From assembly GCF_000474275.2 (NCBI RefSeq), contig NZ_ATAE01000018.1:1-64000 (forward strand): a stretch of DNA of 64,000 bases, in the 5' to 3' direction. The notes beneath the pieces were generated by a model that worked only from the letters and a program-made list of their open reading frames with translations, was not told the DNA's origin and ran no database searches. This DNA comes from Alkalihalophilus marmarensis DSM 21297. GTDB taxonomy: Bacteria; Bacillota; Bacilli; Bacillales; Bacillaceae_D. Position numbers and translations under genes: made by a program. Of the stretch, positions 31,791 through 39,969 are shown piece by piece; position 1 is the first letter of the stretch, and every line of letters starts with the position of its first letter.

Positions 31791-32597
31791 ATGATGAAGT
31801 ATATATGGGGGCTTGTCTCAGTCGTCGGAACAGTATTGATTTCTTCTCTTTTGCTTTTATTAGGATCTCCTGTTCACTCTTTTGCAGTGTGGGTGTTCCC
31901 TCTAGGTGCCTTTATACTCGGCTTATTATCTTCACTTGGCTATTTCATTTATTTAAGAAAGAAGAGAAAGTGGCAGGTCTGGGATTTAGTATTTGTTAGT
32001 TTCACTTCACTTCTTACTTTTATCGCGATCTTTTTTATCCATTATCAAGCGACATTTATTTCTAATCATGGGTTTATTAATTATTTCGGCGATGGAACGC
32101 ATATTAGTAATCCGAGTGTGGTTTTAATGGCCGGGCAGCAGGTAGATTTCTTCTCATTTATGAATAATCTTTATTCAGATCGAAACTTTCAACATCTAAT
32201 ACCTGTAGATCAAGTATTAATTGTTCCTGCCCTATGGGTGGAGGTTGCTGGATATGTAGGAGGAGCTTTAGCTATTCCGTTTTTGTTGTCAGCAAATGTT
32301 TATAAATGCAAAACCTGTACGACAGGCTATTATTTTACTACTAAATTATTCGATGTTCTTCCTGAAGAATATGAAAAAGAGAGGGCAATTTTGCACCACT
32401 TATATCAATCAAACAGCTCTGATTTATCTAGTTATCTGATTGAAAAACAAATGTCAACGGACCTAAGACATTCAACTAATAAGGTGACAATATATAACAT
32501 TACTTGTCACACCTGCAACACTAGACACTTAGCAGTAAGACACTATACAACTGAAAAAGATGCACCACCTTTAAAAGTTGAGCTAGAACAAATTTAG
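31791..32597 (+). CDS. Membrane protein with zinc-ribbon-like cysteine pairs
   Basis: 268-aa protein from ATG 31791 (AGGTGGTG nine bases upstream). Three or four hydrophobic segments lie within the first 90 residues, and another near residue 165. The cytoplasmic C-terminal part has two CxxC pairs, KCKTCTTGYY and TCHTCNTRHL, suggesting a zinc knuckle. Family not recognised. It is the only rightward gene between 28 and 38 kb. Confidence 0.65.
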   Translation: MMKYIWGLVSVVGTVLISSLLLLLGSPVHSFAVWVFPLGAFILGLLSSLGYFIYLRKKRKWQVWDLVFVSFTSLLTFIAIFFIHYQATFISNHGFINYFGDGTHISNPSVVLMAGQQVDFFSFMNNLYSDRNFQHLIPVDQVLIVPALWVEVAGYVGGALAIPFLLSANVYKCKTCTTGYYFTTKLFDVLPEEYEKERAILHHLYQSNSSDLSSYLIEKQMSTDLRHSTNKVTIYNITCHTCNTRHLAVRHYTTEKDAPPLKVELEQI

Positions 32598-32973
32598 TAT
32601 AGAGCGACAGCTGTTAATGGAGGGCTTTATCTACGTAACAAGTAGCCATGCATACACTACCCAAGGTTGCTGCCCTCTTCATTCTATGAATAACTCAACT
32701 AAAATGGGTTAGATCAACGGTGATAAGTTTGCGTTGTTTAAATAAAATTTTGCACATTAGTTTGTGCGTCTTTAAAACCACTGTGGCGTTAAATAGGTTA
32801 AATCTGAAAGACGACCACCTTAACAGTGATCGTCTGGTGATAAATAATTCATTTGCCATTATCGTAGGACAAATAAGTCATTTTAAATGATATAGCCCTA
32901 TAGCTCTTATTAAGCAAAAAAAAACGTTCCTGCTTTTGACAGAAACGCATGTGTTGAAGACATTATTATAATA
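32598..32973. other. Intergenic region, 375 bases
   Basis: No gene is supported. There is an imperfect hairpin (AGACGACCAC 32809-32818 with GTGATCGTCT 32826-32835, one mismatch) lacking a T-run, and at the right end the leftward terminator of the deacetylase gene. Confidence 0.6.
32916..32947 (-). terminator. Terminator of the ABC/TCS/deacetylase operon
   Basis: Minus-strand CGTTTCTG and CAGGAACG form an 8-bp stem with one G-U pair, followed by nine T. It lies 27 bases after the deacetylase stop. Confidence 0.85.
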
Positions 32974-33693
32974 TCATTCTTGTGATTCATATCTTAATAG
33001 TTCTGAGATTGTTACAAAAGTATACCCTTCCTCTTTTAACGAAGTAATAATACCTTCTACTGAATCGAGTGACTCTCTTCTACTTTCATACATGACATGC
33101 AATAAAATAATTGAACCAGGTTTTATATGTTCTACGACATGGTTTACCATTTCATTTGCATCATCAGCTATTTCAGGATCAGAATCAGGCTCTATATTCA
33201 TATAAATCGTATTCTTATCTTGCTTGGATAGATAATAAGGTAACAAAACTAACCTTTTTCCAAAAGGCGGACGGAAAGTGATTTCTCCCTCATAACCGAT
33301 TTGTCGTATTAACTCATCCGTTTTATCGATTTCTTCTTTGATAAAAGATGGAGATTTAAAAACCATTCTTTTATGGGAATAGGAATGGTTCCCAATATCA
33401 TGTCCTTCTTGCGCTATTTTACTAGCATCATCAAAATACTGTTCAATTTCATAACCTGTTAAGTAGAAAGTACCTCTCACATCATGTTTACTTAATATAT
33501 CTAATATTTCATGTGTATTTACTCCAGGACCATCATCAAAGGTTAAGGCTACTACTTTTTCGTTTGTATCTACACTATTAACTAAACCACCAAAGAATTG
33601 GAACGTTCTTGATTGTGATAATTCATTTAGTAAATAACCTACGACAATCAAAACTATAACTAATATGCTAATTCTTTTTATTGTTTTTTTCAT
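32974..33693 (-). CDS. Membrane-anchored polysaccharide deacetylase
   Basis: 239-aa NodB-homology (CE4) enzyme with an N-terminal signal anchor (residues 8-23). Metal and catalytic residues are visible: TFDDGPG with Asp53/Asp54, His103 and His107 in GNHSYSH, RPPFGKR, and a late LLHVMYES. It would remove N-acetyl groups from peptidoglycan or another wall polymer outside the cell. It follows the response regulator by 26 bases and shares the operon terminator, so it is probably an output of that sensory module. Confidence 0.85.
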   Translation of the reverse strand: MKKTIKRISILVIVLIVVGYLLNELSQSRTFQFFGGLVNSVDTNEKVVALTFDDGPGVNTHEILDILSKHDVRGTFYLTGYEIEQYFDDASKIAQEGHDIGNHSYSHKRMVFKSPSFIKEEIDKTDELIRQIGYEGEITFRPPFGKRLVLLPYYLSKQDKNTIYMNIEPDSDPEIADDANEMVNHVVEHIKPGSIILLHVMYESRRESLDSVEGIITSLKEEGYTFVTISELLRYESQE

Positions 33694-33719
33694 ATGTCCC
33701 CCATCATCAAGCCATAGTC

Positions 33720-34331
33720 TTATTTACTATTTTTCAAATAGTAAATGGCTAGTTGTGTTCGATCTCGAAGTTGGAATTTCTCTAAAATGATAGACAAAGT
33801 ATTGCGTATTGTCCCTTCGCTGAGATAGAGCTGATCTGCTATTTCTCGATTGGAGAGCCCTTGGGCTACTAATGCAGCAATGTCTCGTTCTCTGGGAGTC
33901 AGTTTCTCTTGTGTTTCTCTTCCTGCAGGCTGTGTCAGTTGTTTTAGTACATCTGCATCTAATACAGTTGAACCGGAAACGAGTGCCCTAATTTTCTGAG
34001 ACATACTCTTTACCTCTGTGGACTTTATTAAATATCCAGCGGCTCCTGCTTGAATGGCAAGGCGAATATTTTTTTCATCTTGAAAAGTTGTTAACATCAT
34101 CACATGTACATTGGGCCATTCTGACTTGATTTGCCTTGTAGCCTGTATACCATCCATGACCGGCATTTGGATATCCATTAAAACAATGGTTGGTAGTTCC
34201 TTTCGGCAGGCATTAATCGCTTCAGCACCATTTGTAGCAGTGCTTATGACTTCCATGTCTTTTTCTCGGGAGAGGAGCACTTTTAAACTTTTACAAACTA
34301 AACCATCATCATCAACAATCAAAATTTTCAT
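33720..34331 (-). CDS. NarL/FixJ-family response regulator
   Basis: 203 aa. The receiver domain has the acidic pocket DDD at 7-9 and the phospho-acceptor Asp53 (LMDIQMPVMDG). The C-terminal LuxR-type helix-turn-helix is LTPRERDIAALVAQGLSNREIADQLYLSEGTIRNTL, split by ordinary residues. GGAGG precedes the ATG. It is paired with the kinase encoded 14 bases upstream and should regulate the adjacent ABC exporter. Confidence 0.9.
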   Translation of the reverse strand: MKILIVDDDGLVCKSLKVLLSREKDMEVISTATNGAEAINACRKELPTIVLMDIQMPVMDGIQATRQIKSEWPNVHVMMLTTFQDEKNIRLAIQAGAAGYLIKSTEVKSMSQKIRALVSGSTVLDADVLKQLTQPAGRETQEKLTPRERDIAALVAQGLSNREIADQLYLSEGTIRNTLSIILEKFQLRDRTQLAIYYLKNSK

Positions 34332-34345
34332 AAAGAAAACCTCCG

Positions 34346-35449
34346 TTATCCTGTTAATTCTATAGGAAGGACACAGATTAAAAGGAACCCATCGCTAGTA
34401 TCGAACGAGATACTCCCTCCCACCGCCTTTGCCCGGTGACGAAGATTTCTTAAACCTACACCTGTACCTCGACCACGTTTATCCTTTGTCACCCCATCGT
34501 TAGAAATGGATAATCTCAAAATGTGAGGGCTAATGTCTAAAGAAATTTCTACCAGTGTTGGCTGGGCGTGGCGAATAACATTCGTTAACGCTTCTTTCAA
34601 CGTTGGATAAAGAATACTCCATAGATGGACAGGAACTCTGCCTGTATCACCATATATGTTAAATTTCACAGGACATAGGTTGAATTCGTCACTGATTTCA
34701 TAAAGACCCTCTATCCCTAGCTCCTTAACAGGCTTCATGTTATGAACTGTTTCTCGTAAATAAACGGCACTTTTGGATAGACGCCGCTGTGCTTGGATAA
34801 ACATTTCTTCCGCATCTGGATCATTTACTTTCCAAAGCTCTTCAAAGGCTTGTAAAGCAAGAACAGATGCTGTGAGTTCATGCCCTACATCATCATGGAG
34901 TTGTTGTGCGATTCGATTTCTTTCTGTCAACTCTGCCAAACGTGTCCCTTGCACATTCGCGATAAGAAGTTCTTCTTTTAGATTTTCCAATTCGTAGTGA
35001 TTGCGCCGTTGTTGATCTGACTCCTTCTGGTATCTATTTGTATCCTGGTACCACCCGCCAAGGATTGCCCCAGACAATCCTGCTTGGATGAAAACGACAA
35101 CTATCTGAATAGTCGTTTCAGGATATATAACTATAAATATGAACGTTGGTAAAGCAAACCAAGGCTGCCTCTTAAGCATGCTTTCAAATATAGGCAATGC
35201 CAAAGCATAGGCTGCAAACGGAAAAATAGGTGTCATCATTAAACATACTGTTTGTTCGATGAGAACAGTCCACCCCGGCAGCGTAAATCGCCAACGAGCC
35301 AAAGCCATGATTGCAAGAAACAAGAGAAGGATTACTCCCCCTTCGTTCCCGCCGCCTAGAAGCCACAGAAAGCTTAGTAAAAGTAATCCGAAAATACGCC
35401 ATATGGTCATTGCCATTTCAGGAGTCCATATCTCCCATTTGTTCATCAT
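34346..35449 (-). CDS. HisKA_3 sensor histidine kinase
   Basis: 367-aa membrane kinase with about four to six N-terminal hydrophobic segments and little extracytoplasmic sequence, as in intramembrane-sensing kinases such as LnrJ. The phospho-accepting His185 is in RIAQQLHDDVGHELT. The ATPase domain shows LKEALTNVIRHAQ and GRGTGVGLRNLRHRA. It probably detects membrane-active antibiotics and phosphorylates the adjacent regulator. Confidence 0.88.
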   Translation of the reverse strand: MMNKWEIWTPEMAMTIWRIFGLLLLSFLWLLGGGNEGGVILLLFLAIMALARWRFTLPGWTVLIEQTVCLMMTPIFPFAAYALALPIFESMLKRQPWFALPTFIFIVIYPETTIQIVVVFIQAGLSGAILGGWYQDTNRYQKESDQQRRNHYELENLKEELLIANVQGTRLAELTERNRIAQQLHDDVGHELTASVLALQAFEELWKVNDPDAEEMFIQAQRRLSKSAVYLRETVHNMKPVKELGIEGLYEISDEFNLCPVKFNIYGDTGRVPVHLWSILYPTLKEALTNVIRHAQPTLVEISLDISPHILRLSISNDGVTKDKRGRGTGVGLRNLRHRAKAVGGSISFDTSDGFLLICVLPIELTG

Positions 35450-35528
35450 ATACTCACGTCCTTCTACTCATCCCTCTATCATACCAAAATCCTTAGGGAA
35501 CATTCCTAAATTTTTGTGTTAAAACGGA

Positions 35529-36215
35529 CTATGTGAGTTTCCTGCGGCTTCCTAACAATAAAAATGCTATACAGAATAGGATCATGACTACTAATGGGAC
35601 AAAAAGTTCTTCTATTGCTGCATTATAAGATAGCAAAATTGTTGCCTCCGCTACCCAATAGGTTGGCAGCAGCATCACGGCACGTTGCAGGAAGTCAGGC
35701 ATTATTTCTACTGGCCACAAGAGACCACCAAGCATTGCCATGAGAATAATGATGCCTCCTAAAACGCTAAAAGCAGCTTCCTTGTTCCGGAATATGGCAT
35801 ACCAGGCTAAGGAAAAGCCTAACGCAGTCATAGTAAAAACCGTATAAATGATAAATAAGAAGACTGGTGAGGGTAAATTACCTCCGTGAACGATCGTCCC
35901 TATAATCACAAACATCAAATTGACAGCAGTCATGATCGTCGTGTACGCCAACATGTTTTGCCACAAGTATTGAAAATGCGAAATGGGCGCTACACTCAGA
36001 CGTATCAGTGTCTTATTTGACCGGTCCTCCATGATGATAGCTGCAAGACGTGAAGCCATGAACATAATGATAATTCCATAATAGTGAAACCCTAGAGGAA
36101 TGGGAGGCCAATCTCCCGTTGGAAGAAAGATAGCTCCAATGGGGAGAACGAGTAAAAAGATACTATTTGATTTCCTTCGAAAAAAACGTCTAAAAACAAA
36201 TCGAAATACGGTCAT
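35529..36215 (-). CDS. ABC-2 transporter permease 2 (LnrN-like)
   Basis: 228-aa six-segment ABC-2 permease. EDRSNKTLIRLSVAPISHFQYLWQN is the conserved cytoplasmic motif after the second segment, and GGIIILMAMLGGLLWPVEIMP is the conserved core. Its start overlaps the preceding permease stop by 4 bases. The two permeases and the ATPase would form one exporter. Confidence 0.82.
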   Translation of the reverse strand: MTVFRFVFRRFFRRKSNSIFLLVLPIGAIFLPTGDWPPIPLGFHYYGIIIMFMASRLAAIIMEDRSNKTLIRLSVAPISHFQYLWQNMLAYTTIMTAVNLMFVIIGTIVHGGNLPSPVFLFIIYTVFTMTALGFSLAWYAIFRNKEAAFSVLGGIIILMAMLGGLLWPVEIMPDFLQRAVMLLPTYWVAEATILLSYNAAIEELFVPLVVMILFCIAFLLLGSRRKLT

Positions 36216-36946
36216 AAGAGTTTCCGCCTTCCGAAATACACTCCTGAAATTGCCAAAACAATAACTGATATTAATAAAATGATGAAGCTAATGATGGCTG
36301 TATTGATGTTTTCACCGGTGATTGTCGTAAATAGTAAGTTTTGGCCAAGAGCAAATGGGTTACTATATGTGGTTAGAAGCTGGAAAAAGACACCTTCTGG
36401 TAGAGGAAACCATACTTCAGAAACCATAAGGCAAGTCAGTCCAAACCCCGTTCCTAAACGTTCTGCTGTTTTATAATTTTTCACCCCTAAAACAAAGTTA
36501 ATAAATATGAATTGGCAAACGGTTGATACAACGATGAGGACGAAAAGCACGAAACCTAAGTTTCCCCAGTTCACGCCATAGACAAAATGTGTGTAAAGGA
36601 CGATGAGAAAGCTCTGCAGTACATTAAAAAGTGTACAGGAAATTAAAATTGAAAAGGCGTGTTTATGAGCAGGATACGGCAAGGAATTCATCCTCCACTT
36701 CATAGAAGAAAGAAGATCTTCCTTGACATATTCCATCGTGAAAAATCCGCCGAATAAAAGGAAACTTAGCATCATTGTCACAGCTACTTGATCTTTCATT
36801 GGGATTCCCAACGTATCACTTATGGCGTCATCAGCTATCAATCCTAGTACGGTAATTAAGGCGATCGGTAGTAGCAATAAAATCGAAATACCAATATAAT
36901 TACGAAACAATCTGCGAAACATAAAATAACTAGATCTTATGACCAT
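36212..36946 (-). CDS. ABC-2 transporter permease 1 (LnrM-like)
   Basis: 244-aa six-segment ABC-2 permease beginning SSYFMFRRLFRNYIGISILLL. It has EYVKEDLLSSMKWRMNSLPYPAHKHAFSI in the coupling region. GGAGG precedes the ATG, which lies 3 bases after the ATPase stop. Sequence conservation in these permeases is low, so the LnrM comparison rests on operon layout. Confidence 0.8.
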   Translation of the reverse strand: MVIRSSYFMFRRLFRNYIGISILLLLPIALITVLGLIADDAISDTLGIPMKDQVAVTMMLSFLLFGGFFTMEYVKEDLLSSMKWRMNSLPYPAHKHAFSILISCTLFNVLQSFLIVLYTHFVYGVNWGNLGFVLFVLIVVSTVCQFIFINFVLGVKNYKTAERLGTGFGLTCLMVSEVWFPLPEGVFFQLLTTYSNPFALGQNLLFTTITGENINTAIISFIILLISVIVLAISGVYFGRRKLL

Positions 36947-36949
36947 CGT

Positions 36950-37894
36950 TTAGTCCTCCTCCCTATCACGGAGGCGTTTCCCTGTTAGGGTTAAAAATAC
37001 ATCCTCTAAGGTGGGTTTTTCTGCTGCCACAGACAGAATTCCACCCAAATCCTTGGCGACAGTAAGGGTACGATCGAGATTACCAGCACCTACTTGTGAA
37101 ATAATGTATATTTCTTTCCGATGCATGAATACTTGTTTTACTCCTTCAAGCTTCCGTAGTTTTTCTAATAACTCGTCCGAAGGCTCCGATACTTCCAGTT
37201 TTATTTTTTCTTCATGTTGGATTTTGTTTACTAACTCTTGCATAGTTCCATCTGCAATGACATGTCCTTGATCCATAATAACCACTCGCGTTGCAAGACT
37301 TTGAACTTCTTCCATATAATGAGTCGTATAAAGGATGGTGGTACCTTGCTCGTTTAATTTTCGAATCGTCTCTAAAATATGATTGCGAGATTGAGGGTCA
37401 ATCCCCACGGTTGGTTCATCCATAATAAGAAATTTGGGTTGATGCACAAGGGCACAGGCGATATTAAGCCTTCTTTGCATCCCGCCGGAAAATTTCGTAG
37501 GAAGCTTATTCGCATTTTCTGTTAGCCCAACCAATGCTAACGTTTCATCTATTCGGTCTTTTAATTTTTCCCCTTTAAGGCCGTATATGCTACCGAAAAA
37601 CTCTAGGTTTTCTCGCGCACTTAAGTCCGTAAACAAAGTAATTTCCTGTGTGACTAGACCAATTTGCCGTTTAATATCCATCAAATTCTTTTGCTGCTCT
37701 TTACCAAATACAGTTATTTCTCCAGAGTCGAAACCTACTATTCCGGCTAAAGCATGAATTAACGTTGTTTTACCTGCCCCATTTGGCCCTAAGAGACCAA
37801 GGATTTCTCCTTCTCCTATATCTAAATCGACATGATCTAGAGCTATATGTGAGCCGTAACGTTTCACTAAATTTTCTATATGAACAATGGCCAT
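36950..37894 (-). CDS. ABC transporter ATPase (LnrL-like)
   Basis: 314-aa ATP-binding protein and first gene of a six-gene operon. Walker A is GPNGAGKTT, signature FSGGMQRRLN, Walker B LIMDEPTVGIDP, with a C-terminal extension ending PTLEDVFLTLTGK as in drug-exporter ATPases. AGGAGGAG precedes the ATG. The order ATPase, two permeases, HisKA_3 kinase and NarL regulator matches linearmycin-resistance LnrLMN/LnrJK and YvfRSTU-type modules. Confidence 0.88.
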   Translation of the reverse strand: MAIVHIENLVKRYGSHIALDHVDLDIGEGEILGLLGPNGAGKTTLIHALAGIVGFDSGEITVFGKEQQKNLMDIKRQIGLVTQEITLFTDLSARENLEFFGSIYGLKGEKLKDRIDETLALVGLTENANKLPTKFSGGMQRRLNIACALVHQPKFLIMDEPTVGIDPQSRNHILETIRKLNEQGTTILYTTHYMEEVQSLATRVVIMDQGHVIADGTMQELVNKIQHEEKIKLEVSEPSDELLEKLRKLEGVKQVFMHRKEIYIISQVGAGNLDRTLTVAKDLGGILSVAAEKPTLEDVFLTLTGKRLRDREED

Positions 37895-38087
37895 ATTTTT
37901 CTCCTCCTGTTCCTTGATAGTATTATCTTAAATTGGAGATGTATCAATCGAGTAGTTACAAATGTAATGATTAGAATAGGAGGCTTGAACCTTATTTTAA
38001 ATCGGTTACAAAGACCTTTAGTTTATTAAGAAGCAGGGTATACATGGAACATGTACTTTCTAGATATATATAAATGGAGGTTTATTA

Positions 38088-38303
38088 ATGCGTTACATGA
38101 CTTATTTGTTAGCTTTAATAGCTGGAGCCGCACTTAGTTTTGAAGGAGCTATTTACGGTGAATTAGGAAAAACAATAGGAAAACTTGAAACGAGCTTTTA
38201 TAACTTTTTTGTGGGGTCAATTATTCTTGGATTATTATGGATTATCTTTGCAGCGGTTTTTGTTTTTGTCAGTGTGAATTTATATAAATTCATTTTTAGC
38301 TAA
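38088..38303 (+). CDS. Short DMT/YdcZ-like membrane protein, probably truncated
   Basis: 71 aa with two hydrophobic segments. The first 55 residues (LLALIAGAALSFEGAIYGEL..GKLETSFYNFFVGSIILGLL) resemble the start of YdcZ/DUF606 drug/metabolite transporters, which are about twice as long. After that the sequence ends in a hydrophobic tail not typical of the family. GGAGG lies eight bases before the ATG. It may be a truncated gene or a natural half-size member. Confidence 0.5.
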   Translation: MRYMTYLLALIAGAALSFEGAIYGELGKTIGKLETSFYNFFVGSIILGLLWIIFAAVFVFVSVNLYKFIFS

Positions 38304-38304
38304 A

Positions 38305-38352
38305 AAAAAAGACATAACCTCACATATAAGTGAATGTTATGCCTTTTAAAAT
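38305..38352. terminator. Bidirectional terminator
   Basis: CATAACCTCAC and GTGAATGTTATG pair (with one mismatch and a bulge) around a short loop, with A9 on the left and TTTTAAAA on the right. It lies between the convergent 71-aa gene and the permease gene. Confidence 0.75.
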
Positions 38353-38359
38353 AGAAGCT

Positions 38360-39721
38360 TTATGAAACTTGCTTATCCTCTTTTGATGCAGTTCCTTCTA
38401 TAGCACCACCATTTTTGCCGATTAAGAGCAAGTATAGAACGATACCGGCCCCTATTCCCCATGCTGGACTTACAAAGGCAGTGATCATCCCAATCGCTAA
38501 TGCATATCCACGTGAGATATTATCTTTTACCATCGACATCGCAACATAGGCACAAGCAAACCCTGTTAATAATAACGTTAGAGATAGAGCAACTGGTAAT
38601 AACGGGACGATGAGCCCGATAATTGGCAATAAAAACCCTAATGGTAACGATAGTAAATACCAGCTTATGGTACCAGAGTAGATGGAATCTAATGCTTTTC
38701 GACCAGACTTGTAACGCTCCATAATAAATACTTGAATTCCCGTCCACATCGGGCCATGCAAGGGAATGAGAACCCCGCCTGTAAACATTTGACCAACGTT
38801 ACGAATGGCTAACGCCCAGTGCGTACGAGTGTGATTGACATCAACCTTTTCATCTTGTCTCGATTTAGATGCTTCCTTTAATAGCGAATCGGCTACAAGA
38901 AGGTCTCCAAAAACTAAAACATAAATCATTAGGGAAATGGGAACTGCAGATACGATCAATGACCATGATGGCATGCCGACTCCCCATGGAGAAACCGTAG
39001 CCAGTAATTCACCAAATTGCGGGATGAAGAATCCCCACTCAATGGAAAATGTTAATTCCCCTGCAAATGTTCCAACAATCCCGGCAACGATAAAACCTAC
39101 TAGCATCGCATTGGATGCCATCAACACTTTTGCCTTCGTATTTGGTAAACGCCCGAATGGTATTGAAAACATGAGTACTAATACAACAATCCATGAGGTG
39201 ATGAGTGTAAAGGGTAATGTTTGTACTCGATTAATCTCCGACATAAATGCAGCTATGGCAGCACCAAGGATTATTCCGGCTTTTAAGGGTCCTGGAACTA
39301 GTTGATTAAACTTTTGACCAAGTCCTGTTATCGCGAAGAAAATAAATAAGAAGGAGACTACTAAAGTGATCGCTATCATCGCTTGCACAGCTTCAGATCC
39401 CGGTGATACACCACCTAAAAAGACTAATATTAAAGGGAGCGCTGGGGTGATCCAACCAGCAGCATAAGCATCTCCAAATAGTACTGTTTGCGACCATACC
39501 CAGAATAGTTGAATCGTTAAGATCGACCATGCTACTTCGAAAGGAACTTCAAAAAATTGCATCATGAGCGGTGCTAGAGCTCCCCCTGTAGCAAGCGATA
39601 AAAATGCCCCTTGAATTGCTTCAGGCCACGAAATAGCCACATGTACCCCAGGTAGCCGCATCGTAAAAGGTCCCCATTTAACACCTGGCTGAATTCCGCC
39701 GTATGTACGTTTTTTTCCCAT
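38360..39721 (-). CDS. Polytopic permease, family uncertain (NCS2/SulP-like fold?)
   Basis: 453-aa membrane protein with about 12 hydrophobic segments. GLGQKFNQLVPGPLKAGIILGAAIAAF is reminiscent of the conserved region of uracil/xanthine (NCS2) carriers, and AWGIGAGIVLYLLLIG resembles their C-terminal segment. I cannot assign a substrate. It has its own consensus promoter with a cre-like site and a palindrome, so it is probably catabolite-controlled, and it lies next to the fatty-acid genes. Confidence 0.6.
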   Translation of the reverse strand: MGKKRTYGGIQPGVKWGPFTMRLPGVHVAISWPEAIQGAFLSLATGGALAPLMMQFFEVPFEVAWSILTIQLFWVWSQTVLFGDAYAAGWITPALPLILVFLGGVSPGSEAVQAMIAITLVVSFLFIFFAITGLGQKFNQLVPGPLKAGIILGAAIAAFMSEINRVQTLPFTLITSWIVVLVLMFSIPFGRLPNTKAKVLMASNAMLVGFIVAGIVGTFAGELTFSIEWGFFIPQFGELLATVSPWGVGMPSWSLIVSAVPISLMIYVLVFGDLLVADSLLKEASKSRQDEKVDVNHTRTHWALAIRNVGQMFTGGVLIPLHGPMWTGIQVFIMERYKSGRKALDSIYSGTISWYLLSLPLGFLLPIIGLIVPLLPVALSLTLLLTGFACAYVAMSMVKDNISRGYALAIGMITAFVSPAWGIGAGIVLYLLLIGKNGGAIEGTASKEDKQVS

Positions 39722-39779
39722 CTTTCAACCTCCCTAATGTCATCATTACTTTTGTTTAGATGAAAAGAACACCCCAATA

Positions 39780-39868
39780 AGTAAACGCTTTCATTTTCAT
39801 TTAATTGATAAACTAACCGGTCAGTATGTTGATATATTTACTCTAAATCGAATTGTTTACGATGTCAA
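39780..39868 (-). promoter_or_regulatory. Permease promoter with operator palindrome and cre site
   Basis: Minus-strand TTGACA (39868-39863) and TAGAGT (39845-39840) are 17 bp apart. ACTAACCGGTCAGT (39812-39825), a near-perfect palindrome typical of TetR-family operators, lies just after the start point. ATGAAAGCGTTTACT (39794-39780 on the minus strand) matches the CcpA cre consensus at all but the last position. Regulator assignments are inference. Confidence 0.6.
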
Positions 39869-39916
39869 TAAAAAGATTGAATTTTCTAATTTTCATTCCG
39901 TTAATTCTATAATAAT

Positions 39917-39952
39917 AAATCCATTAAGGATCTAGCTTTTCTTAATGGATTT
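39917..39952 (-). terminator. Terminator of the acyl-CoA ligase gene
   Basis: AAATCCATTAAG (39917-39928) pairs perfectly over 12 bp with CTTAATGGATTT (39941-39952). The following minus-strand T-tract is interrupted (ATTATTAT). It starts 18 bases after the ligase stop. Confidence 0.7.
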
Positions 39953-39969
39953 ACGAACGATGCAGACCT

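Noticed and set aside
37950-37970. TTACAAATGTAA upstream of the ABC operon as an operator.
   Set aside because: Arms are only five bases, AT-rich, and not positioned against a clear promoter.
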